From Hirschia sp964351655 (GTDB lineage Bacteria; Pseudomonadota; Alphaproteobacteria; Caulobacterales; Hyphomonadaceae): a stretch of DNA of 64,000 nucleotides. This document shows, in pieces, positions 7,605 through 17,290 of the stretch. The stretch covers positions 19,756 to 83,755 of the forward strand of contig CAYGPD010000009.1 in assembly GCA_964351655.1 (NCBI GenBank). Reading direction: 5' to 3'. Under the pieces are notes generated by a model that made no database searches, had not been told where the DNA came from, and saw only the letters and a list, made by a program, of their open reading frames with translations. Position 1 is the first letter of the stretch, and every line of letters begins with the position of its first letter. The translations under genes were made by a program, and so were the position numbers.

Positions 7605-9431
7605 TTAGCTTTTGTTGCGGTTACGTTTACGGTCGTTCGGGTCTAGCCAAACTTTACGCAAACGAATGTTTTGCGGTGTCACTTCAACCAATTCATCATC
7701 TTGGATGTAGGCAAGTGATTTTTCCAATGTCATTTGAAGTGGTGTTGTCAAACGAACAGCTTCATCCGTACCAGAAGCACGCATGTTGGTTAGCTTTTTA
7801 CCTTTTAGACAGTTCACTTCAAGATCATTATCGCGAGTGTGCTCACCGATAATCATACCTTCATACACCTTCACACCAGAACCGATCATCATCGGGCCAC
7901 GGTCTTCAAGGTTCCATAGGGCGAATGCAACAGATTCACCAGTACCATTTGAAATCAACACACCAGTGTGACGGCCAACAATCGTCCCTTTGTGAGGGGC
8001 GTATTCGTGGAAGATACGGTTCATAGTCGCTGTACCGCGTGTATCGGATAGCAATTCACCTTGATACCCGATCAGACCACGTGACGGTGCGTAGAACACC
8101 AAACGTGTACGGCCACCACCTGATGGACGCATGTCGACCATCTCAGCTTTACGCTCGTTCATTTTCTGAACCACGATACCTGAGTGCTCGTCATCCACAT
8201 CGATCACAACTTCTTCGATAGGCTCAAGCTTGTTGCCGTTTTCATCTTCTTTGAAAACCACTTTTGGACGAGACACACCCAATTCGAAGCCTTCACGACG
8301 CATTGTCTCAATTAACACTGAAAGCAGAAGCTCACCGCGTCCAGATACTTCAAATGCATCCCCTTCAGCCGCACGCTCAACTTTAAGCGCAACGTTTCCT
8401 TCGGCTTCTTTTTCTAGACGGTCCCAGATCATACGGGAGGTTACTTTTGTACCCTCAGTACCTGCAAACGGTGAGTCATTCACGCGGAATGTCATCGTAA
8501 TTGTTGGTGGGTCAATCGGCTGGGCTTGCATTGCTTCATTCACTGATGGATCACACAATGTGTCAGCAACAGTTGCTTTGCTCATACCTGTCAAAGATAC
8601 GATATCACCGGCAACACCTTCGTCGATAGGGGAGCGTTCAAGACCACGGAATGCCAAAACTTTTGATACGCGGAATTGCTCAATCAAAGATCCATCGCGA
8701 GATAACGCTTTGATTGTTTGGTTTGGTTTAACTGTACCAGAAGCAACACGTCCAGTAAGAACGCGACCAAGGAAGTTATCAGCAGAAATAGTTGTGGCAA
8801 GAAGACGGAATGGACCTTCTTCTGTTTTTGGCTCAGGCACGTGGTCGATAACCATGTCGAACAATGCACCCATGTCGGTAGTTGGGTTATTGTAATCAGT
8901 AGACATCCAACCGTTTTTGGCTGAACCGTAGAGAATTTTAAAGTCGAGCTGTTCGTCAGTCGCATCAAGGCTGGCGAAAAGGTCAAACACTTCGTCAATC
9001 ACACCATCAGGGCGACGCTCTGGTTTATCGATTTTGTTGATCGCAACGATTGGTTTCAAGCCGACTTTAAGCGCTTTAGAAACCACGAACTTTGTTTGTG
9101 GCATTGGGCCTTCAGCGGCATCCACAAGCACGATACATCCATCCACCATGTGAAGGATACGTTCCACCTCACCACCGAAGTCGGCGTGTCCTGGTGTGTC
9201 AACGATGTTGATACGTGTGTTTTTCCAAACAACAGAGGTGTTTTTCGCAAGGATTGTGATCCCGCGCTCACGCTCTAGATCGTTTGAGTCCATCATCCGC
9301 TCGGATGTGGCTTGGTTTTCACGGAATACACCGGACTGTTTTAGAAGACAGTCAACGAGAGTAGTTTTACCGTGGTCAACGTGAGCGATAATGGCGATGT
9401 TGCGCATCGAAGTAGTTTGTTCGGCGGTCAT
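7605..9431 (-). CDS. typA: Translational GTPase TypA/BipA
   Basis: A 608-residue, full-length ribosome-associated GTPase. G1 is AHVDHGKTT (about residues 15-23), G2 lies in RERGITI, G3 is DTPGHADFGGEVER and G4 is NKIDKP. The EF-G-like domains and the BipA-specific C-terminal region with its conserved YAPSRGLIGYQ and LISNGTGESVAFALW segments follow. BipA aids ribosome assembly and stress adaptation, especially in the cold. The gene stands alone, convergent with the GNAT gene across a shared terminator. Confidence 0.97.
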   Translation of the reverse strand: MTAEQTTSMRNIAIIAHVDHGKTTLVDCLLKQSGVFRENQATSERMMDSNDLERERGITILAKNTSVVWKNTRINIVDTPGHADFGGEVERILHMVDGCIVLVDAAEGPMPQTKFVVSKALKVGLKPIVAINKIDKPERRPDGVIDEVFDLFASLDATDEQLDFKILYGSAKNGWMSTDYNNPTTDMGALFDMVIDHVPEPKTEEGPFRLLATTISADNFLGRVLTGRVASGTVKPNQTIKALSRDGSLIEQFRVSKVLAFRGLERSPIDEGVAGDIVSLTGMSKATVADTLCDPSVNEAMQAQPIDPPTITMTFRVNDSPFAGTEGTKVTSRMIWDRLEKEAEGNVALKVERAAEGDAFEVSGRGELLLSVLIETMRREGFELGVSRPKVVFKEDENGNKLEPIEEVVIDVDDEHSGIVVQKMNERKAEMVDMRPSGGGRTRLVFYAPSRGLIGYQGELLSDTRGTATMNRIFHEYAPHKGTIVGRHTGVLISNGTGESVAFALWNLEDRGPMMIGSGVKVYEGMIIGEHTRDNDLEVNCLKGKKLTNMRASGTDEAVRLTTPLQMTLEKSLAYIQDDELVEVTPQNIRLRKVWLDPNDRKRNRNKS

Positions 9432-9733
9432 GTAGCGTCTTCCGGGGAGAAATAAATACGTAGATGCGCGAAACGGTACGCAACATCAATTTTGCGCGAC
9501 ATACAGCAAAGAAACGCGTTTGGCGACCCCTGACGTATTATTGAATCAGTTTGAAGAGACGCGTGAGATCAAAAGCACAATGGCTTTTGCAAGTTGTGAG
9601 CGCTGCAACGACTTCATTTCAATTCGTTATTTCTCATACTTAAGTATTAATATGGGTATGGTTAATATTAATCCATTATTTAGCTATGCGCGCTTAGATT
9701 GTAGTGAATTAGAATTAAAAGGGATGTAAAACG
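9432..9733. other. 302-bp divergent intergenic region
   Basis: It separates typA and the chemoreceptor gene and should hold both promoters. The one feature I see is an AT-rich inverted repeat, ATTAATAT (9646-9653) and ATATTAAT (9665-9672) with an 11-bp spacer, about 60 bp before the receptor start. A short open frame at 9520-9729 has no coding character. Confidence 0.5.
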
Positions 9734-11404
9734 ATGTATTCAATAAAAGCGCGCGTATTCTCTATAGTATTGATGTCGTTGATTGGTCTTACTCTAACGG
9801 TCTTCATCCTATCTTGGCAAAGTTATCGCATGGCAGAGAAGCAGGTGCATACGCAACTTGAAAGTGTTGTGGACGCCTCAATTAGCATTTTGAACATGCA
9901 GTATTCCAGATTTGAAAATGGCGATGTCAGTGAAGAAGAGGCGAAAGCTGCTGCGCTAAGAGCAATTGAATCTATACGCTTCAGAGAGCGTGAGTATGTA
10001 TTCGTTGCGAATACGAAGTTTGAAATTGTTATGCATCCAACTCATTCAAATTATAATGGACAATATGTTGGTGATTTTAAAGACTCCAAGGGAGAACTTG
10101 TCGCGGAAAAATGGATAAACAAGGCGCTAGATGGAGGCGGTATTGTTTATTACGAAGCGAAAGACGAAAAACGCAACGAAATATATATGAAAACCGGTTT
10201 TGTGGAGTATTTTCCTAAGTGGGACATGGTGGTCACGACGAGTATTCATGCAAGTGACTTAAGAGACGCACTAATAATGCTTTATATTCAGGCGGGTATA
10301 TTATTGGCCCTCGCTTGCGCCATTATTGGGTTTCAGGGCTGGAGAACAGTTAAGCAAGTTGTTAGTCCGATCAATGCTCTAAGTGAAAGCATGCAATCAC
10401 TTCTTGCCGGCAATACAGATATTAAAGTTGTGGGCACAAATAGACGCGATGAGATCGGGCCGATGGCGAAAGCTGTTGTCGCATTTCGAGATGGATTGGC
10501 GGAAAGGGCTATCTTGGAATTGAAAAACCAAGAAGCAGAAGCAGAAACTCGCAAACGGCGCGATGTCATTGATGCACTTGTGAGAACATTTCAAACAGAA
10601 TCAGAAGTTGATTTTTCTGAGATGTCAAAGCACGCCGAAGAATTGAAGGTGTCTTCTCAATCTCTACGTTCGCTAGCGACAGAAACCGATGATCGTTCTT
10701 CGCGTGCCAATGCTGTGTCGAATGAAACATCCTCAAATGTGCAGACTGTAGCGTCCGCAGCTGAACAATTGTCCTCGTCTGTGGCTGAAATTTTGGTGAA
10801 TGTGCAATCAAACAATGAGACGATCCACCAAACAGCGGAACAAACGGCTGAAGCAAATAGCAAAATGCGCCAATTGGCTGATGCCGTTGCAAAAATTGGG
10901 GATGTTGTAAGTTTAATTGCGGATATCGCAGAACAAACAAATCTTCTTGCGTTGAATGCTACTATTGAGGCTGCGCGTGCTGGAGAGGCGGGTAAGGGGT
11001 TTGCTGTTGTCGCGTCTGAAGTGAAACAACTTGCAGATCAGACGGCTCGTGCAACACAAGAAATATCTTCTCAAATAGGCATGGTTCAAGGCTCTACAAA
11101 TGAAACCGTAATTTCAATTGAGCAGATAACAAAGTCAATGGATACCGTTTCCTCCACAATGGCTGCTATATCCGCAGCAGTAGAGGAGCAGGGGGCTGCC
11201 ACAAATGAAATTAGCCGGAATGCCCAGTATGCGGCAGAAGGGACTGAAGAAGTCGCTGAAAACACTAAATCAGTTACTGAAGTCGCTCAAAATACGAACC
11301 AGTCTGCAATACGGGTAGAAAATGTAGCTGAAGACCTCACCAAACGCGCAAGTGATATGGCAGAGAGGGTGAATACCTTTTTAAAAGGCGTAATTGCTGC
11401 TTAG
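9734..11404 (+). CDS. Methyl-accepting chemotaxis protein, Cache-HAMP-MCP
   Basis: A 556-residue transmembrane chemoreceptor. TM1 is at about residues 7-27. A periplasmic single-Cache-type sensor domain (about 30-185; REREYVFVANTKFEIVMHP, then FVEYFPKWDMVVTTSI) is followed by TM2 at about 187-205, HAMP (about 206-260) and the MCP signalling coiled coil. The hairpin tip reads DIAEQTNLLALNATIEAARAGEAGKGFAVVASEVK in the database style; I see this tip at about residues 395-430. Cache domains of this class often bind small carboxylates, but the ligand is unknown. No che genes are nearby. Confidence 0.95.
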   Translation: MYSIKARVFSIVLMSLIGLTLTVFILSWQSYRMAEKQVHTQLESVVDASISILNMQYSRFENGDVSEEEAKAAALRAIESIRFREREYVFVANTKFEIVMHPTHSNYNGQYVGDFKDSKGELVAEKWINKALDGGGIVYYEAKDEKRNEIYMKTGFVEYFPKWDMVVTTSIHASDLRDALIMLYIQAGILLALACAIIGFQGWRTVKQVVSPINALSESMQSLLAGNTDIKVVGTNRRDEIGPMAKAVVAFRDGLAERAILELKNQEAEAETRKRRDVIDALVRTFQTESEVDFSEMSKHAEELKVSSQSLRSLATETDDRSSRANAVSNETSSNVQTVASAAEQLSSSVAEILVNVQSNNETIHQTAEQTAEANSKMRQLADAVAKIGDVVSLIADIAEQTNLLALNATIEAARAGEAGKGFAVVASEVKQLADQTARATQEISSQIGMVQGSTNETVISIEQITKSMDTVSSTMAAISAAVEEQGAATNEISRNAQYAAEGTEEVAENTKSVTEVAQNTNQSAIRVENVAEDLTKRASDMAERVNTFLKGVIAA

Positions 11405-11434
11405 TTTCGTTTGAGGGATTGAATAGGAAAAAAC

Positions 11435-11472
11435 AAGAAAGGCTCAAGATTTCAGTATCTTGAGCCTTTCTT
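11435..11472. terminator. Bidirectional terminator between the two chemoreceptor genes
   Basis: A perfect 16-bp inverted repeat (11435-11450 and 11457-11472) with a six-base loop. The A-rich left arm and T-rich right arm suit both convergent transcripts. Confidence 0.9.
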
Positions 11473-11505
11473 ATGCAAAGCCGTGCTAATCGTATGTCGT
11501 TTTAA

Positions 11506-12994
11506 TTATCCATTCATAGCGTATGCATTTCGTGCATTATAGGCGACCTCTTCAATCTCTCTGCTGTTTGATGCAATCTCTCGGATGGAGTGGTTGATTG
11601 ACTCAATTCCTGCGGCCACAGTGTGCATACTGTGCGTAATTTCTGCAGTAACACTCGATTGTTCTTCAACGGCACAGGAAACGGCTGACGCAACATCGTT
11701 TATCTCTGCAATTAGGCTTCCGATATTTGAAATGGCGTCAGCGGCTTGACCGGACACCATTTGAACATGTGAAATTTGAGCAGAAATTTCTTCTGATGCC
11801 TTAGCCGATTGATCGGCGAGGTTTTTAACTTCAGACGCCACAACAGCAAATCCTTTACCTGCATCCCCAGCGCGAGCTGCTTCAATTGTTGCGTTGAGTG
11901 CAAGTAAATTTGTTTGCTCAGCTATATCACTAATTAGTTTTATGACTTCAGAGATTTTGCGGGCAGAATCTGTAAGCCCATTCACAACCGTGTTTGTGGC
12001 TTGAGCAGTAGCAACTGCTTCACGTGTAGCATCAGTAGCTTTAGAGAGTTGGGATGCGATTTCGCTAGCTGAAGCCGACAATTCCTCTGCGCCAGCAGCC
12101 ATGGTTTGAACGGAGTTGTTAGCCTCATCGGATGCAGCAGCAACGCTTGAAGATTTCTCGGCAGAGCGGGAAATGCTTTGGGCTATATCACTAAGGTCGT
12201 TATCTACGCGCTTTTGAAGGAGGAGGCGTTTTTTCGTTTCAAGAACTTTTTCGGTAATATTAGTAGCGATTTTTACAATGCTATCGACATTGCCATTTAT
12301 ATCAAAAACGGGATTGTAGGATGCCTGTATCCATACTTCTTCTCCGCCTTTTGCGCGGCGACAGTAGTCTCCTTGTTGGGTATTCGCCATTTCGAAGGTT
12401 TTTCCAGAACGCGTTGTAACGCGAGTCAGCTTTGTCTGCCTCATGCACGAACATAGAGTGGTGCTTTCCGACAATTTCTGACTTTTCATATCCAAGTGTC
12501 GTGAGGAAATTTTCGTTGGCATCCAATACTATTCCATCCGGATTAAATTCAATAACGGCTTGTGAACGGTAGATGGCGTCGATTTGACTTTGGATTTTTG
12601 CTTTCTCAAGTCTGCGTTGCGTAACATCCGTTGCGAATTTAATGATGGCATATGTTTCGCCGCGACTATTGAGGAGGGGATTGTATGTGGCTTGTATCCA
12701 AACAACGCGTCCATTTGCACCGACGCGTTTGAATTCAGCCGATTGATAAGAGCCGCGAGATAAAGATTTCCAAAATTCCTTGTATTCCTCTGAGTTTTTT
12801 TCGTGAGGAGAGACAAACATAGAATGGTGCTGCCCCTTAATGTCGCCAAGTGTGTAGCCAAGCGTTTTTAGAAAATTTTGATTGGCGTTTAATATAATAC
12901 CTTTGGTATCAAATTCTATGACCGCTTGAGAGCGATTTAATGCGTCCATCTGTGCCTGAATATGTTTCGTGCTGGCTTTGCTGCTTGAAAACAT
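11506..12994 (-). pseudogene. Cytoplasmic PAS-PAS methyl-accepting chemotaxis protein, frameshifted
   Basis: Two overlapping frames together encode one soluble chemoreceptor. The first (from 12994) gives PAS1 (about residues 17-125) and most of PAS2. The second, ending at 11506, gives the rest of PAS2 and a complete MCP signalling domain with the DIAEQTNLLALNATIEAAR tip. The break is at 12378-12380 (GGG on the plus strand; CCC in the gene). Dropping one C restores GEYQQGDYCRR, which aligns without gaps to SYQSAEFKRV of PAS1 and gives 495 residues. There is no membrane segment, so it would be a cytoplasmic, possibly redox- or energy-sensing, receptor. It is either an inactivated gene or a one-base sequence error. 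Nothing else in it is decayed. Confidence 0.85.
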
Positions 12995-13185
12995 TTTTTT
13001 TGAAATCCCCTGACCGTATTATAATTCAAAAATTGGAGAAATATGGTTTATTTTTTGTATTACGACATGAGCAAGTGAATGATAGGTAAAGATCTTTCGC
13101 CTTTACGTTAATATTTTATCGACTTCGCGGAATGGAAGTAGAACTCTACATTTTAGTGTATTTGTTTATCTAAACTTGAGGTCGA

Positions 13186-14298
13186 CTACAAAAATTGTTG
13201 TAGTTTTGTTTCCAGATTTTTGGATTGCACATTGAGATCAAAATATGTCTTCGCGTGTATTTCTCCAGCGTGTCCCATTTGATTTGCGAGGTCAGGAGAG
13301 GCAAGTAGAATTGAAAGTTTTTCGGAGAGGGCAATGTGATCATTTTCTTCTACAAGAAATCCCGTTTTGCCATCGACAATACACTCCGGAATACCTGCAT
13401 GGCGTGTTGCGAGGACAGCGCAAGCCGCAAGTTGGGCTTCAATACATACCATAGGTAAACCCTCGGCATCGCCCGATGCAGCTCGTTTGGAAGGGATACA
13501 AACGATTGCTGCGCGTGCAAACTCTTCTGGCATATCATCCGCGGGAATCCAGCCGGGTAATTGTGCATCTATATTTGAAGCTTGTAGCAGTTGGGAAAGT
13601 TCAGGCTTTAAGGGGCCTTCACCTAATAAACGCACGGTCCATCCGTCCAACTGAGATGATACAAGTGCAAGCGCTTTTATGAGGGTGTCTATCCCTTTTT
13701 TCTCAATCCAACGACCTGCAAACAGGATGATATTTTCTTTTGTGCCCGGATAAAATCGATTGGGGTCTGCAGTGTTGCGGTGGACTTGCATTTTTTCCGG
13801 AGGACAGCCTTTGGCTTGAAGCTCGCGACCAATAAATTCTGAACAGGGTAAGATAAGGGCCGCTTCATTCCATAGTTGTTGCCGGCGGCGGTTGTAGACA
13901 CGAAAGAAACTGTCTTTAGTATTTGAGTGCTTTGTCGCATCACCGCCATGATATGTCACCACAAGGGGGATGTTGAGTGCTTTTGCCAATGGAAGGGCAT
14001 AGGCACCCGATTTGCCAAAGTGTGCGTGAATAAGTTTGGGATTGTCTTGCGAGAGACGGTTTAGAAGCTTGTCTGAAACAATACCAAATTGTTTAAAGCC
14101 TGTTTCGCCAGTCCATCCGTGATAATCACCCAGCTTAATATAGTCAGCGTTGGCTGGAGCTGGTCCTCGTATAGCATGGCCCACATAGATTGGGTTTAAT
14201 TTGCTAAAGCTTGTATATGCTCGATGGATAAAGCTCTCAGACGGTGCAAACATTTTGTCTGCGAATACAAGAAAATTGGAGACGTCAGGCGCTGTCAT
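13186..14298 (-). CDS. Family GT4 glycosyltransferase
   Basis: A 370-residue GT-B fold glycosyltransferase. The N-terminal acceptor domain includes HAHFGKSGAYALPLA and VVTYHGGDA. The C-terminal nucleotide-sugar domain includes FAGRWIEKKGIDTLIKAL, LLGEGPLK and the E-x7-E-type segment EGLPMVCIEAQ, followed by GIPECIVDGKTGFLV. Members transfer hexoses in polysaccharide, lipopolysaccharide or glycolipid synthesis. The gene is isolated from any obvious polysaccharide cluster, so donor and acceptor are unknown. Confidence 0.9.
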   Translation of the reverse strand: MTAPDVSNFLVFADKMFAPSESFIHRAYTSFSKLNPIYVGHAIRGPAPANADYIKLGDYHGWTGETGFKQFGIVSDKLLNRLSQDNPKLIHAHFGKSGAYALPLAKALNIPLVVTYHGGDATKHSNTKDSFFRVYNRRRQQLWNEAALILPCSEFIGRELQAKGCPPEKMQVHRNTADPNRFYPGTKENIILFAGRWIEKKGIDTLIKALALVSSQLDGWTVRLLGEGPLKPELSQLLQASNIDAQLPGWIPADDMPEEFARAAIVCIPSKRAASGDAEGLPMVCIEAQLAACAVLATRHAGIPECIVDGKTGFLVEENDHIALSEKLSILLASPDLANQMGHAGEIHAKTYFDLNVQSKNLETKLQQFL

Positions 14299-14510
14299 AT
14301 CGTCATTTTATTCCATTTGGATGTGAAAGGCATTGCAAGCGAGGACTGATGTAATTGTTCCTCAATGAGCAGTGTTGCAATGTTTTGAACGAGAATTAAA
14401 GCGGTTGTGCGTGATTATTGTATCCTTATTGTGATATGGCTAAGTCAAGCGGGTTGCATCGACGGGCGCGACAGCGTAGTTTCCGGCTCGATTTTCAGGA
14501 GTAATATCAT

Positions 14511-15902
14511 ATGAGCGCGTCTTATCGTCTCTTTGGCGCGGAAACGTCCGCCTTTTCAATTAAACTTCGTAGTTACATGCGTTATAAAGGTTTGCCACAT
14601 GAGTGGCTTGTGCGGACATCTGAAAACGAAAGCACTTTGAAAGACGTGTCGCGCTTTGCAACATTGCCCGTTCTTGTGACAGCAGGTGGCTTTGCTGTGC
14701 ATGATACCACGCCAACTATAGAAGCGCTTGAAGCTGATAGCCCAACACCTGAAACAATTCCTGAGGATGCAATCTGCGCGTTTTTGGCTGCGGTTATGGA
14801 AGACTATGCTGATCTTTGGCTGTCTAAAGCTGTGATGCAATATCGTTGGGGGCGCAAGAAGGATCAAAAAGATGCTGCTGCTCGCGCGTTGGATGAATAC
14901 TTTGTAGGCGAAGAAAAACCTGAAAACCGCAAAGAGATGATCCAAGAGTCGATAGACCGTATGGCTACTCTTTTCCCGAGTATGGGCTTAAATGCAGAGA
15001 TGGGAAGCGTTGTTGAGAAGAGCTTTAAGCGCTTTGTGAAATTGCTAAATTCGCATCTAGAGAAACGCTTGTATATCTTCGGTGGTCGTCCTTCTATCGC
15101 CGATTTCGGACTTGCAGCGCAATTGGGCCAATTACTAAAAGACCCAACGCCAGCAAAAATCATCGAAAAAGACGCACCTTTTGTAAAAGCGTGGTGTGAA
15201 TTTATGGATGATCCAAAGCCGAATGGTCCATTTGAGCCATTAGCTGATTTAATGGAAACATTAGGTCCGATATTCAAAAAAGAAATTGGCGTGACTTTCC
15301 TGCCTTGGGCTGCAGCAAATCTTGAGGCATCCTTATCGCGCAAAGACGAAGTTACTGTCACATTTGGCAAAGAAGAAGTGACGCATGCGCCGCTTCGCTC
15401 TGCAGCACGTTCATTTAAAGATGTGCGCCGTAAATTTTCTGGCCGTGATGACGAAGAAGCATTGGTCTCACTTGTTGAAGAGCTTGGAATTGCTGCATAT
15501 CTGCGCCGTCCAGAGCGGCCAAAGCGTGAGCGCGACGACGAGAATAATGGTCGTGGTCGTCGGCGTGGTCGTCGTCGTCCAAATCGCAATAATAAACCTG
15601 ACCAAGATGGTGCAGAAGCAGGTGCGAGTGTTGCAGTTGCGGCCGATGCCGTTGAGAGCAGCGAGTTTGTCGTGGATGCAAGCGCGGTGGCGTCAATACC
15701 AGTTGATGCAAACCCAGAAGCGCAAATTGTGGCAGACAATGAAGTAAAAATTGAAAGCCAAGATGCTGCTGAAAATGCGAGTGTCACTCCAGTTGTAGCT
15801 GAAGTTGCTGAAACTCATGCAAATGAAGCGAGTGTTGCAGGGGCAGAGAATACTGTTTCTGAAGCCGACAACGCTCCGGACGACGATACACCTAAAGCAT
15901 AA
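14511..15902 (+). CDS. Glutathione S-transferase-like protein with Arg-rich, low-complexity tail
   Basis: 463 residues. Residues 1-80 form a thioredoxin-like GST N-domain (YRLFGAETSAFSIKLRSYMRYKG, then the cis-Pro segment FATLPVLV and HDTTPTIEAL). A helical GST C-domain follows to about 260 (RLYIFGGRPSIADFGLAAQL). Residues 275-345 are a further conserved-looking region. The protein then changes into an Arg/Gly/Asn block (GRGRRRGRRRPNRNNK, about 351-366) and a roughly 100-residue Ala/Val/Glu-rich acidic tail. The GST part is secure. The basic block resembles nucleic-acid-binding RGR tails, but no role is known. AGGAG precedes the ATG. It is followed after 28 bp by the rhomboid gene. Confidence 0.85.
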   Translation: MSASYRLFGAETSAFSIKLRSYMRYKGLPHEWLVRTSENESTLKDVSRFATLPVLVTAGGFAVHDTTPTIEALEADSPTPETIPEDAICAFLAAVMEDYADLWLSKAVMQYRWGRKKDQKDAAARALDEYFVGEEKPENRKEMIQESIDRMATLFPSMGLNAEMGSVVEKSFKRFVKLLNSHLEKRLYIFGGRPSIADFGLAAQLGQLLKDPTPAKIIEKDAPFVKAWCEFMDDPKPNGPFEPLADLMETLGPIFKKEIGVTFLPWAAANLEASLSRKDEVTVTFGKEEVTHAPLRSAARSFKDVRRKFSGRDDEEALVSLVEELGIAAYLRRPERPKRERDDENNGRGRRRGRRRPNRNNKPDQDGAEAGASVAVAADAVESSEFVVDASAVASIPVDANPEAQIVADNEVKIESQDAAENASVTPVVAEVAETHANEASVAGAENTVSEADNAPDDDTPKA

Positions 15903-15930
15903 TTGTAAGACAGCAACATAGGGTTGGGCG

Positions 15931-16560
15931 ATGATCGAAGGTTTGCTGCAGGCACCCATTACATTGGCTATTTTAATTGCCAATGTTGCTTTCTCAATGA
16001 TGGCACTTTCCAACGTGAAGCTATTTAACGACTATAAGCTTCAAGTTGGGCCGATTGTAGATAAGCATCAGTGGTACCGGATATTAACATCCGGCTTTTT
16101 GCATGTGTCGCCGGGGCATTTAATGCTCAACATGCTGACACTGTTCTTTTTTGGACCGTATCTAGAACTACGTTTACTTGGGCCTACGGGATATTTGCTT
16201 GTTTATTTTATCTCACTCATCGCAGGTGGGTTATGGGCTGTGATCGAAAACCATAAAAATTCTGACTATTCAGCAGTAGGTGCGTCAGGCGCAGTGTCGG
16301 GGGCGCTGATTTCTTATTGTTTGTTTGAGCCGTTTTCGATGATTTATCTGTTTATGATATTGCCGATGCCAGCTGTTGTGTTTGGTGTGGCGTTTATTGC
16401 TTATTCAGCTTTTGCATCGGGCAATGAAGCTTCAAAAATAGGACATGAAGCCCATCTTGGAGGTGCGGTTGGTGGTTTGCTCGTAACAGTGTTCTTATTT
16501 CCTGGAATATTGAACCGGTTGATTGAGGACATACCTCACAAACTTTCGAGCATGTTTTAA
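15931..16560 (+). CDS. Rhomboid-family intramembrane serine protease
   Basis: 209 residues and six predicted membrane helices. The hallmark residues are visible: WYRILTSGFLHVSPGHLMLNM (oxyanion/helix 2 region), the catalytic serine in GASGAVSG (about residue 114) and the catalytic histidine in EAHLGGAVGG (about 173). It cleaves transmembrane substrates in the inner membrane. It lies 28 bp downstream of the GST-like gene and is probably cotranscribed. Confidence 0.93.
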   Translation: MIEGLLQAPITLAILIANVAFSMMALSNVKLFNDYKLQVGPIVDKHQWYRILTSGFLHVSPGHLMLNMLTLFFFGPYLELRLLGPTGYLLVYFISLIAGGLWAVIENHKNSDYSAVGASGAVSGALISYCLFEPFSMIYLFMILPMPAVVFGVAFIAYSAFASGNEASKIGHEAHLGGAVGGLLVTVFLFPGILNRLIEDIPHKLSSMF

Positions 16561-16579
16561 TCCTAAATCGAAATAACAA

Positions 16580-16689
16580 AAAGCGATGCTGCATGATGCT
16601 CTCGGGAGGGAGAGAGCTGCAACATCGCTAACCTGAATCGGGGGGAAGGTTCAGGGATTATGTGGGCGGACGATAAATCTATCCGCCCA
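16580..16689. terminator. Tandem hairpins between rhomboid and hsp20 genes
   Basis: Two inverted repeats lie between the convergent genes: an imperfect AGCGATG...CATCGCT pair (about 16581-16630) and a GGGCGGA/TCCGCCC pair (about 16662-16687). The second is followed by a U-rich stretch in the plus direction. They probably act as transcription terminators. Confidence 0.5.
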
Positions 16690-16717
16690 GAAATCTTGTT
16701 TTAAAAAGTGCTACTTT

Positions 16718-17233
16718 TTATGCGGCACCAATTTTTTTCGTTTTAGACGAACTATCCTCAATAGACGCCGTCTCAACTTGAGCGGTCTGAGTGGATTGGC
16801 TGGTACCAATCGCAATTTTACGTGGTTTCATGGCTTCAGGCAGTTCACGTACAAGGTCAATTCGTAGCATTCCATGTTTTAAATCTGCCTTGGTCACGAT
16901 AACGTGATCAGCGACTTGGAAGCGACGTACGAAACCGCGTTCTGCTATTCCACGGTGTAGGAAATTGCGCTCGTTTTCATCAGAAGATGTATCAGGACCA
17001 GCTTTTTTACCGACGACAGTCAGTTGGCCTTCTTTGATTTCAATATCAAGATCATCTTCAGAAAATCCTGCGACAGCAATTTCAATTGCGAAAGCATTTT
17101 CGTCTAATTGTTCAATGTTATAAGGGGGATAGCCCTGTGCGCCATCTAGGCGTTGTGCCGTATTGATTAGGTTTGCCATACGGTCAAAACCAACCATTGT
17201 GCGGTATAAGGGCGTTAAATCAATCGTACTCAT
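16718..17233 (-). CDS. Hsp20-family small heat-shock chaperone
   Basis: 171 residues of the IbpA type. The alpha-crystallin domain spans about residues 35-135 (DENAFAIEIAVAGFSEDDLDIEIKEG..., then GIAERGFVRRFQVADHV and the conserved LKHGMLRIDLVRE near its end). A C-terminal I-x-I-like anchor (RKIAIG) follows. It forms oligomers that hold denatured proteins. The tail beyond residue 148 is Ser/Thr-rich. The 5' leader carries a ROSE-like structure (listed separately), so thermal control at translation is likely. Confidence 0.95.
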   Translation of the reverse strand: MSTIDLTPLYRTMVGFDRMANLINTAQRLDGAQGYPPYNIEQLDENAFAIEIAVAGFSEDDLDIEIKEGQLTVVGKKAGPDTSSDENERNFLHRGIAERGFVRRFQVADHVIVTKADLKHGMLRIDLVRELPEAMKPRKIAIGTSQSTQTAQVETASIEDSSSKTKKIGAA

Positions 17234-17236
17234 ATC

Positions 17237-17290
17237 TGTCCTCTTTCAAGCAACAAGCGCATTCCGGGTTTCGATTGTATCCGGCAATGC
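17237..17290 (-). promoter_or_regulatory. Candidate ROSE-like RNA thermometer in the hsp20 leader
   Basis: Read on the minus strand, UGUUGCUU (17248-17255) can fold over a GAAA loop onto GAGGACA (17237-17243), which is the Shine-Dalgarno. The G of UUGCU is left bulged. This is the diagnostic 3' hairpin of ROSE elements, where a U(U/C)GCU stretch masks the AGGA. Just upstream a second hairpin pairs GCATT-g-CCGG (17281-17290) with CCGGAATGC (17259-17267). ROSE elements are known before hsp20 genes in alphaproteobacteria. The transcription start is not known. A CTTGAAA sequence (around 17299-17305) could be an RpoH-type -35. Confidence 0.6.

Noticed and set aside
9520..9729. 69-codon plus-strand frame before the chemoreceptor
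   Set aside because: Starts at TTG with no Shine-Dalgarno, lies in the promoter region, and has no coding pattern.
12302..12522. Programmed ribosomal frameshift in the split chemoreceptor gene
   Set aside because: No slippery heptamer, stimulatory stem or internal Shine-Dalgarno was seen at the CCC. A mutation or sequence error is simpler.
14864..15787. Long antisense open frame (307 codons) inside the GST-like gene
   Set aside because: Its composition (Ser/Arg/Ala-rich) mirrors the codon bias of the sense gene, and it has no domain or ribosome-binding site.
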